DNA from: Podospora pseudoanserina | Taxonomy: Eukaryota; Ascomycota; Sordariomycetes; Sordariales; Podosporaceae | Assembly: GCF_035222485.1 (NCBI RefSeq) | Contig: NC_085920.1 | Location: 1,860,001-1,924,000, forward strand | Length of the DNA stretch: 64,000 bases | Reading direction: 5' to 3' | Shown: one piece after another, positions 56,994-64,000 of the stretch | Numbering within the stretch: position 1 is the stretch's first letter | Layout of the letters: the number at the start of each line of letters is the position of its first letter | Translations under genes and position numbers: made by a program | The notes under the pieces: model-generated | Told to the model about the DNA's origin: nothing | What the model saw: only the letters and a program-made list of their open reading frames with translations | Database searches by the model: none

Positions 56994-58646
56994 ATGTCCA
57001 CTCAAGCAACCCTCTTCACCAATGGCCGCATTTTTCTCTCCGGAGTAAACCCCGGCACCAACGCCGGTCTCACCCGGTCCCCAACATTTGCCGACTGCAT
57101 GCTCGTCCGTGGTGACAAGATTGAACATGTCGGCTCATCTTCAGATGAGGTCATCAGCACGGCTCTTGCCTCCAGATCAGTAACCACCCATGACCTCCAA
57201 GGAAAAACCGTTCTCCCTGGATTCGTTGATGGGCATCTTCATCTCATGCTCCTTGGTCAAGCTCTCAACAAGCTTGACCTGGTGAGATGCAAAGACCTCG
57301 AAGAAATCCGTTCAACCATCAGAGAATATGCTGCCGCCAACCCAGACATGCCTCGCATCTTATGCAGAGGATACATGCACATTCAACTTCCCAACGGAGC
57401 CACAGCCGCTGACCTGGACGACCTCGACGAGCTCAACCGTCCCATCCTCATCGACTCCAAAGACCTTCACTCAACCTGGTGCAACACAGCCGGCATCAAA
57501 GAACTCGGCGCAGAAAACTGGGCCGACGTCCCAGGCGGCGTCATCGAAAGGAACTCCAACGGCAAGCTCACCGGCGTCTTCTCCGAAGCAGCAAACATCA
57601 CTTACGTTTGGCCCTATCTCGCCAGCGTAGCCTCCATGGAAGAGCGTACAGCCGCCATCCGCTCCGCCGTCACAGCCTACCACGAAGCAGGCTACACCGG
57701 CATGATCGACATGGCCATGGATGAAGGCGCCTGGGAGGCCATCCAAGCCCTCATCGCAACCGACGGCTCCATCCCCATCCGCCTCGCCTGCTACTGGCTC
57801 GTCAAGCCCCTCCCAACCGAAGCCGAAACCCTCGCTCAAGTCGACCGCGCCATCGAGCTCGCCTCCCAGTTCAACGCCTCCACCGCCCCCGACTGCCGCA
57901 TCGTCGGCATCAAGGTAATCTGCGACGGCATCATCGACGCCTGCACCGCCGGCCTCTCCCAGCCCTACGAGCACAACTCCCACTTCGAAGTCCCCCTCTG
58001 GACCCACGCCCAGCTCGAACCAGTCGTCAAACGCGCCAACGCCGCCGGCCTCCAAATCGCCCTCCACGCCATCGGCGACGCAACCATCAAAATGGTAGTC
58101 GACATCCTCTCCGCCCACGCCAACCCAGACAACCGCCCCCGAGTAGAGCACATCGAGCTCGCCAGCGCAGAAGACGCCGCCCGCCTGGGCCAAAACCGCA
58201 TCACAGCCTCCATCCAGCCCGTCCACGCCGACCCAGCCATCCTCAAAGCCTGGCCCAAACTCCTCGGCCAGCACCGCTGCGGTAGAGCCTTTGCCTACCG
58301 CGAATTCGCCGACCACGGCGCGCCCCTCGCTCTGGGAAGCGACGCCCCTACCGCACCTCACGCCCCGCTTGGAAACGTCTACGTGGCCACCACCCGCAAA
58401 TCATACCGCGAGCCGGAGCTCGAAACAGCCGTCAACCCTCATTTTGCCCTCGGACTGTGCGAGTCTGTCGCCGCGGCTACGGAAGGGGCAGCCTACAGTT
58501 GCTTTGACGACCACAGAATAGGCTCGTTGAAGAAGGGTCACAAAGCTGACTTCGTCGTCGTGGACATGGAGTGGGAAAATGAGAAGCTGATGCAGTCCAA
58601 GATTACAGAGACGTGGTACGACGGGAATAAGGTGTTTTCGGCTTGA
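56994..58646 (+). CDS. YtcJ-type amidohydrolase (amidohydrolase family 3)
   Basis: Metal-dependent hydrolase of 550 residues, no intron. The usual beta-sandwich start TLFTNGRIFLSG is followed by VLPGFVDGHLHLMLLG, with the HxH metal pair. The middle has the long insert typical of YtcJ-like enzymes (IDSKDLHSTWCNTAGIKELG, YTGMIDMAMDEGAW) and VIRGIKV-like IVGIKVICDGIIDACTAGL. Later come QIALHAIGDATIKM and VEHIELAS with further His ligands, and PLALGSDAPTAPHAPL with the catalytic Asp. The C-terminus returns to the sandwich domain (GHKADFVVVDMEW). Family substrates include exoenzyme-like N-acyl or cyclic amides, but none is assigned here. The coding strand is very C-rich, which creates a 296-codon antisense frame without meaning. 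Confidence 0.9.
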   Translation: MSTQATLFTNGRIFLSGVNPGTNAGLTRSPTFADCMLVRGDKIEHVGSSSDEVISTALASRSVTTHDLQGKTVLPGFVDGHLHLMLLGQALNKLDLVRCKDLEEIRSTIREYAAANPDMPRILCRGYMHIQLPNGATAADLDDLDELNRPILIDSKDLHSTWCNTAGIKELGAENWADVPGGVIERNSNGKLTGVFSEAANITYVWPYLASVASMEERTAAIRSAVTAYHEAGYTGMIDMAMDEGAWEAIQALIATDGSIPIRLACYWLVKPLPTEAETLAQVDRAIELASQFNASTAPDCRIVGIKVICDGIIDACTAGLSQPYEHNSHFEVPLWTHAQLEPVVKRANAAGLQIALHAIGDATIKMVVDILSAHANPDNRPRVEHIELASAEDAARLGQNRITASIQPVHADPAILKAWPKLLGQHRCGRAFAYREFADHGAPLALGSDAPTAPHAPLGNVYVATTRKSYREPELETAVNPHFALGLCESVAAATEGAAYSCFDDHRIGSLKKGHKADFVVVDMEWENEKLMQSKITETWYDGNKVFSA

Positions 58647-58907
58647 GATCCGAGGTAATGTATGATGGAGTAAGCAAAAAAAAAAAAAGACGGCTCGGTT
58701 GGGGTTCCGAAGAGTAAGAAACTTTATCTTCGGATGACCAGCAGACTTACCGAGAAAATGGAAGGCTGGGTGGGCCGTGGGCGACAGTATATCATGCAGG
58801 TTGAGGGGTGGCAGGAAACCTGGTAACGTGGTCGGGATGGATTCTTGAATTCGAAAAAAAACAAAAACAAAATGGCTTGGATATCATATCGTACATTTTC
58901 TCCCAAA

Positions 58908-59840
58908 TCACTCGTAGGCATAATACTGCCGTGGCCAAATATTCATCGCCGTCTTCTGCCCACTCTCCAGCGGTAGACCGGCGTGTTTCGTGCGCGTGTC
59001 CCCCGTGCCGTTGGGATGTAGATTGATCCAGAACAAAGAATTACCAGCAACAGGTCGGAATGCCAGTCCTCCATCTTCATGTTCCCTCCACAGTGGTTTC
59101 TGTTGCTCCCCACCCCCGCTTTCCCTTTGAGTGATTCCAGGTTGCTCCCCCTTGGGGCCGGGTGCGACTATGCTCTCTGCAAAAGGAAAGTATGTTTCAC
59201 CGCCTGTGCAGTCGTCCTCCAGAATGGCAAAGAAGCTCGCAAGCCTGTTCCATGTATTCCAGCTCCCATCGTCTGCCCAGAGCGGACTGGCGAACCAGTC
59301 ATGGTGCAGGGTGAATTGCTGTCCGGTTGTGTATCGAACCAGCTGAGGTTGACCCATCTCATCCCAGCCATCGCGGAACATGTTACCCAAGAAGTTGCGA
59401 GCTCGCTTGAGGACGCATTGTACTGTCGGGTTGTCTTCTGGTAGTCCAGCAGAGCTCGACGTCCGTTCCTTTGTGTTTTGTTGGCGACCTCCCTTGGTGA
59501 CTTTTGATGGAGCAAATTCGGGCTCGCCAGCTTGGAGGAGCTGGGTAATCTCAGTCGGGGTAATGAGGTTGTGTATGTAGATAATCAACGGGTCAAGAGA
59601 GACCAGCTCAGTGCGGTAGGAGTGGGAGGTATCGCAGGAGAAGGGCGCCTTGGTGCTGACGGGCTCACTACCCGTGTTATTCTTCAAGAATGGAAGACTC
59701 AGAGGGACTTTGGCAACAGGAAGATCAGTGATGAAGGATGTGATTTGTGGTGGAGCGATCCTAGTGAAGTATGGTATCCCTAATCCGAGCAGAGCTGCTC
59801 CAGCAGAGATACCCGCCACCTTGGCCACGTTTGTAGTCAT
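58908..59840 (-). CDS. prolyl 4-hydroxylase-like 2OG-Fe(II) dioxygenase
   Basis: Oxygenase using iron and 2-oxoglutarate, 310 residues, no intron. A hydrophobic N-terminus (AGISAGAALLGLGIPYF) could be a membrane anchor or signal. The dioxygenase fold covers about residues 80-310: IIYIHNLITPTEITQLLQ, RYTTGQQFTLHHDWF with the His-x-Asp iron pair, FFAILEDDCTGGETYFPF, GNSLFWINLHPNGTGDTRTKHAGLPLESGQKTAMNIW with the distal iron His and the Lys that binds 2-oxoglutarate. The full P4H alpha-type order is present. The fungal substrates of this secreted/ER group are unknown; collagen-like proteins are absent from most fungi. Confidence 0.9.
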   Translation of the reverse strand: MTTNVAKVAGISAGAALLGLGIPYFTRIAPPQITSFITDLPVAKVPLSLPFLKNNTGSEPVSTKAPFSCDTSHSYRTELVSLDPLIIYIHNLITPTEITQLLQAGEPEFAPSKVTKGGRQQNTKERTSSSAGLPEDNPTVQCVLKRARNFLGNMFRDGWDEMGQPQLVRYTTGQQFTLHHDWFASPLWADDGSWNTWNRLASFFAILEDDCTGGETYFPFAESIVAPGPKGEQPGITQRESGGGEQQKPLWREHEDGGLAFRPVAGNSLFWINLHPNGTGDTRTKHAGLPLESGQKTAMNIWPRQYYAYE

Positions 59841-61319
59841 GTCGAGTCGCGCAAACTGGCATCAGAGAGCAAGACAAAACGTGCCCCAGAGCCTGATGAA
59901 CGTCGCACCTACAAGCTGATATAGCACCCCCAACACAAAGAGTGGCCCAGCCCATCCTTTCTCCATCCTGCTCATACCAAGTCCCTCCTGGAGCATCCTC
60001 CTCCGCCACCAAGCATCCATATATTCAAACCCGCTGCCGCCAAGTACCGATTCTGTCACCTCCCCTCCCAAAATCGACGATTGCATAACCTTGCGCAAAA
60101 AATGCCAGGCCAAGAAGATTTCAAGGAGGGTGTCTCGACAAGCTCACTGGCCGGGGAAAGCAGAGCCAAGCCGTCGCAGCTGTTGTCCGATCTGTTTCTA
60201 AATGGTGGGTGGCATGGCGGCTTTTGTTCCGACAAATGGTGTTTACGATCGGGTAATTTTCCGGCATCCAGTCTCAGCGGTGGGAGGTTACCCCGACATA
60301 ACGCCCTCAGGAACCCGGTCTGGGTAGCAGTTCTGTCCGGTTATTTCGGTAGGACTTGACCACAGAGGTGATTATGGTCACCGTGATGTTACTCCACCAA
60401 TCCGCATGACACCAGGGCGTTCTTGGCTCGGAACCAGCAGACCCCATCAGTCGAGTCGGCGTTGAAAGTCGGTAACGAGGTATGGTCGATATGTTGGATG
60501 CGGGGTGTGGCTTGTTGGTATGTTTTGTGACTGTCGAAGGCTTTGTAGGTGGTTGTCGTCTCGTCCCGGAAAGCATTATACGATCAAGAAAGAATGACAG
60601 AAGCTCTGAGGCCAAGTTAATCGATCCAATCACTGGACAGCACTGCGATAGCAGCCGACCAAGATGTTGAAGGTGTTGTCAAGCTTTGTTGCCTGTTGAT
60701 ATGACTAGAACGGCTGACAATGCTCCAGGGGTCACAAACGTTAATTTTCGTGACTTTCCAGGGCTTTAACCAGGGTGATAGCAAGGGGCAGAGAGCCACT
60801 TACGAAAGTGTCACACTAGGTCACTCTTTTAGTATTTTCTATGGGAGTGTACTTGGCCTTGCATTTACACTGCCTTTGACGCTTAGGCCAATATTTTCTG
60901 TTAAGTGAAGACACCTGGCCTTGACCTGGCCTCGGCTACCCTCACAAAATACTGGCCATTTTCTCGGCCTTCCAGCCTGGTTTCTTGGGAGTGGTCTCCC
61001 TGGTGCCCCCCTTGTTGAGTGGCCTTGGCAAGTACCAGACTAGCGTTTATCATCCTGGAGGGTTGTATGTGACGAGGTTCAAATTGGACACCGAAGACTT
61101 ACTGGCTGCAGTCGAACGGTCCAGACATCTGGGCCCTTTCCATGCCTCTGGCGGTTGCTGCCTCTGTAAAGAGACGTCGTTCCAGTATAAAGCTGTATCT
61201 TGTTAACAGAATGGACTGAGTCATCGAGGGAAACAGCGAGCCATAGTACATTGAGTGATCTTTCAAAGTCAGTTTGTCTGCATTAAGTGTTATTACAAAG
61301 GAGAGTTATTCATGCCCTT
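59841..61319. other. 1.5 kb gene-free stretch
   Basis: Promoter of the dioxygenase gene on the left and 3' side of the SDR gene on the right. Between 60750 and 61040 the motif TGGCC(T/A)T recurs about eight times in either direction, without clear ends of an element. No gene is supported. Confidence 0.45.
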
Positions 61320-62171
61320 CTACTTCCTCGCTGCCGACATCATAGCCCCCATGTTCCCAGCAATCGTCCCGCCATCCACGAGAATATCCGTCCCCGTAAC
61401 ATACGACGCCTCGCTCCCAGCCAAAAAGGCAACCACGCTCGCAATTTCGTCCGCCGTCCCTCCCCTCTGCAGCGGCGTCCCAGAGATAATCTGCTTGATC
61501 GTCTCCCCATGCGGCGACTCCAACTCCTGTCTCACCATCGCCGTCAGAATAACTCCCGGGCTGACACTGTTGATCCTAGCACCCTTCTCTGCCCAAGCCC
61601 TTGCCGCCGCCTGAACCCTCAGATAATTCGCAGCCTTTGATAGCGAATACGCCATGGACGGGTCATTCTTCTCCACCAATTCCTTCAACTCTGGCCTATC
61701 CAGGATTGTATCCCTCCCGCTCGTGGCAAAATGCGCTGCCAGATCTGGTGATGGCTGTGCGCCGAAGCGAGCCATGCTCGCGATGCAAATCATGCTGCCT
61801 CCCGGGGCCACGACCTCTCGGAAAGCGTCGATGACGTTGACTGTGCCGAGTAAATCGACCTTGAAGATGCGGTCTGCGGGTGCCATGGCTGGGGATAGAC
61901 CGGCTGTGTGAACGATGGTTTCGAGTCTTCCTGCTTGCGCAGCGGCAGAGGCAAACTTCTGAACAGAGGCATAGTCCGAGACATCGATGAGCTGCGTTTG
62001 GACTTCGTGTCCATCGTTTCTCAGCGATGTGGCCGCGCTGTCGAGGTTGGCTTGGGAGAAGTCGGAGAGAAAGAGAGTTGTGCGGGCTGAAGAGAGGGCA
62101 AGACGGCGAGCAGAAGCAAGACCCATGCCACCGGATCCTATGATTGCTACTACTCTACGAGGGAAAGCCAT
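61320..62171 (-). CDS. short-chain dehydrogenase/reductase (classical SDR)
   Basis: NAD(P)-dependent oxidoreductase of 283 residues, no intron. The coenzyme motif is at 12-17 (IIGSGGMG in place of TGxxxGxG). Then come LIDVSD with the Asp that contacts adenine, VHTAGLSP (NAG-like) and the catalytic pair in MAYSLSKAANYLR (Tyr and Lys). The catalytic Ser is in MICIASMARFG. The end has INSVSPGVILTAM, and FLAGSEASYVTGTDILVDGG is typical. A segment of about 20 residues (TSGRDTILDRPELKELVEKN) is inserted before the catalytic Tyr and may shape the substrate pocket. The substrate is unknown. It is the last clear gene before the right edge. Confidence 0.9.
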   Translation of the reverse strand: MAFPRRVVAIIGSGGMGLASARRLALSSARTTLFLSDFSQANLDSAATSLRNDGHEVQTQLIDVSDYASVQKFASAAAQAGRLETIVHTAGLSPAMAPADRIFKVDLLGTVNVIDAFREVVAPGGSMICIASMARFGAQPSPDLAAHFATSGRDTILDRPELKELVEKNDPSMAYSLSKAANYLRVQAAARAWAEKGARINSVSPGVILTAMVRQELESPHGETIKQIISGTPLQRGGTADEIASVVAFLAGSEASYVTGTDILVDGGTIAGNMGAMMSAARK

Positions 62172-63127
62172 AATGGGCAGTACCAGGGGAAATAGTGTGT
62201 GTGTAAGTCGAATTCAGGGGGTGTTGGGGGTTAGGGTTGTATGTTTGTAGGGTGTTAACTGAGTAGTTCAGCCCTATCTGTTGGTTTCTGGTCAATTATG
62301 GGGGTAAGTGGGGTTGAAAAAAGATTATCCTGTACTTGGGCTTCTTCTCAAAGATATAGTTGAGGGACACAACAAGGCTGTTCCGACTTCAATTCGCTGA
62401 CTGTACTGTCAGCTGATTCTCGCCGGACCCGAAGTTCTGGACTATATCCTCTCCCGAATTTCCACGGCTCATCAGCAAATTCGGGTCGGCTTGACCGTCG
62501 AGACTGCTGGTCTTCAGTCCGAGAGTCCGTGGCCACAGCCCACACTGTTCGCAGGCCACGGAGACAGCAAGCCAATGCCGTTCCGGGCCTAGTAGGACGG
62601 AGGAATCACCCCGCTGTCCACCCACTTTCAGTGTCGAATCCGACGTGGCCGCACGCTCAAGAAGCCGCTATGTGGGGCTTGGGATTGAAGGGTATCCGCT
62701 TATCAGGAGATTTTTGAGACCTCACGGCTCCACTTTGGACATCACCGGATCTGCTGTCTTGATGAGAAAGGCAAGGTCCGAATGTAAGTGGTCAGGGACT
62801 TGGGAGAGATATGGTCGGCGACCAACGGGACTTTTTACCACCACGCTCCTCATGACATGGAAACCTGACGAGTCTTCGTGGTCTTCGTGTTCAGACACTG
62901 TCAGCTTTGTGTCCTGACGACCTGCAAGACCTGTGATAAGTGGCCTGTTAAAAGGGGCAATGAGGAGGCTGGAAGCAACACACTTTCAGGAGTTGGTCTA
63001 TCACATTTACGCGACCCGCGTGCATGCAAATCGAAGCACGAACGAGAAGATTCATGTTGTGCTGTTCGCCAGCATTTTCTTCATTACAGGGGTGAATGTC
63101 CTGAAGATGACGTCAGGAACGATGTGA
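62172..63127. other. gene-free stretch
   Basis: Promoter of the SDR gene and further non-coding DNA. Short frames near 62.35-62.7 kb in both directions have some GC bias but no recognisable domain. Confidence 0.45.
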
Positions 63128-63369
63128 GCACTCACGTGGGTGACGAAATAACTTGTGCAAATACTTTCAACCTTACTCACTATTCGGCCATCAAACACCA
63201 CCAAAAAGGATATTTTCCTCAAAGAAAGTTTCAAAGCATCTTGATACAGGCTTATGACTGTCTGGGATTTTCTTTGGAATTTTTAATCCAAAGTGTGGTG
63301 GTGAAAACGGTACATGGAGTAGAGGGTCGATATCATTTGTACAAGTTATTTCGTCACCCACGTGGCACT
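63128..63369. mobile_element. MITE-like non-autonomous DNA transposon with target-site duplication
   Basis: Element of 232 bp at 63133-63364. Its ends are inverted repeats of about 30 bp: CACGTGGGTGACGAAATAAC at the left (63133 on), continuing TTGTGCAAAT. The right end (63335-63364) is its reverse complement with one difference (TTGTACAAAT). It is flanked on both sides by the same 5 bases GCACT (63128-63132 and 63365-63369), as a target-site duplication would be. It has no coding capacity. The interior is AT-rich with a weak inner inverted repeat (CCACCAAAAAGG / GTGGTGGTGAAAAC). A 5 bp duplication and a CAC terminus recall Transib-like transposons, but the superfamily is not certain. The near identity of the ends suggests recent movement. 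Confidence 0.8.
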
Positions 63370-64000
63370 CAGCGCAAGAGCGGATGAAGCTCTATCCCGA
63401 GCTCTGATGCCGGGGAGACGGGGGCTCTTCCCCAGAAAATCTAGGGTCCAGACCAGATCAGCGTGCCATTCTGCACTTCTGACAAGCATTCATGGAAGCG
63501 GATGGCACACAACGGGTTATTTGATGATCGGTTACGGCGGTGAGGGACTCTCTCGTAAAGAGTGCCATCTCCTGTCGATAGATGTTGTGTCCTCACTTTT
63601 GGCTGTCATTATCCAGGTGGTTTTGGCATTCAGATTAAATATTCCACCAGACAGTGACACCAGGATTTGCGTATGACGATATCAACTGCAAAGTCCCAGC
63701 TTTATCAACTACTTGAAACCGTCGGTTGGCAGTCGTGGAACTCTTATCGTTGGCACTCTACCCCGCATCATAGCCAGGAGGGTGATGACGAGGCGGGGTA
63801 GTGAGGCCTGTAACGTAGTGGATGACAGGAAACAAACAAGACGATAATATGATGAACAGGCGATACTACTACCAGGTAAACTTCTCATTGGCCTTTGATG
63901 CTCTCTCAAGAGGCACAACAGAAAAGCTTTGTTTGAGAACCACACGACTCGTGCCAGAAGCTCGGGTGCTCCGGTGAAAAGGCGGAGGGGAGCGCCGAGA
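63370..64000. other. gene-free right edge
   Basis: No gene is supported in the last 630 bp. Confidence 0.45.

Noticed and set aside
57471-58361. 296-codon open frame on the minus strand, Gly/Asp/Val-rich
   Set aside because: It lies fully antisense to the amidohydrolase gene and results from the C-rich third positions of that gene; no domain.
62348-62717. Overlapping GC-rich frames with an ACEQC-like string reminiscent of a Zn2Cys6 finger
   Set aside because: The spacing of Cys residues does not fit the Zn2Cys6 pattern and no frame continues.
1-64000. tRNA, rRNA and CRISPR features
   Set aside because: No cloverleaf with a proper T-loop, no rRNA-like block and no spaced direct repeats were recognised by eye; a tRNA scan could still find one.

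Overview
The window is nuclear DNA from a filamentous ascomycete, most likely a Sordariomycete close to the Sordariales. The introns are short (53-96 nt, GT-AG, several with a CTAAC-type branch site). Codons are rich in C/G at third positions. Typical fungal families are present: a CFEM-GPCR, an Asp f 4-like allergen, an eqolisin, a Prm10/ThrE-type transporter and an RpdA-type histone deacetylase with a long acidic tail. There are about 22 intact protein-coding genes, one decayed gene and one doubtful gene. No rRNA, tRNA or CRISPR array was recognised by eye. Species and chromosome cannot be fixed from the sequence.

Left part (1-12 kb): a DHA2-type MFS drug/toxin exporter cut by the window edge sits next to a small EthD-domain protein. 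That pairing is common at the rim of secondary-metabolite clusters. Then come a Pth11-like CFEM receptor, a PI-PLC-X-like phosphodiesterase, a 3.3 kb gene-poor stretch and a secreted Asp f 4-like protein.

Middle part (13-37 kb) is mostly housekeeping: exosome subunit Rrp41/Ski6, an HDEL-retained protein disulfide isomerase, ESCRT regulator Vta1, a probably broken LPMO-like gene, an unknown protein, proteasome deubiquitinase Rpn11 head-to-head with histone deacetylase Rpd3, a membrane-anchored S33 peptidase-like hydrolase, a Prm10-like ThrE transporter and a secreted glutamic peptidase. Next is a 4.5 kb gene-free stretch and then an amidoligase-like protein (41-43 kb).

Right part (45-62 kb) is metabolic: L-lactate dehydrogenase, an amino acid permease, and then the most interesting locus, 49.9-54.3 kb. 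Here a RidA-family deaminase, an ALDH8A1-type 2-aminomuconate semialdehyde dehydrogenase and ACMSD lie side by side, the first two divergently transcribed. Together they would encode three consecutive steps from 2-amino-3-carboxymuconate semialdehyde (the ring-cleavage product of 3-hydroxyanthranilate) to 4-oxalocrotonate. This is a meta-cleavage route for tryptophan/kynurenine carbon that is best known from bacteria and, in part, mammals. To the right lie a decayed CorA-like membrane protein gene, a YtcJ-type amidohydrolase, a prolyl 4-hydroxylase-like dioxygenase and an SDR. Near the right edge is a 232 bp MITE-like element with near-perfect terminal inverted repeats and a 5 bp target-site duplication.
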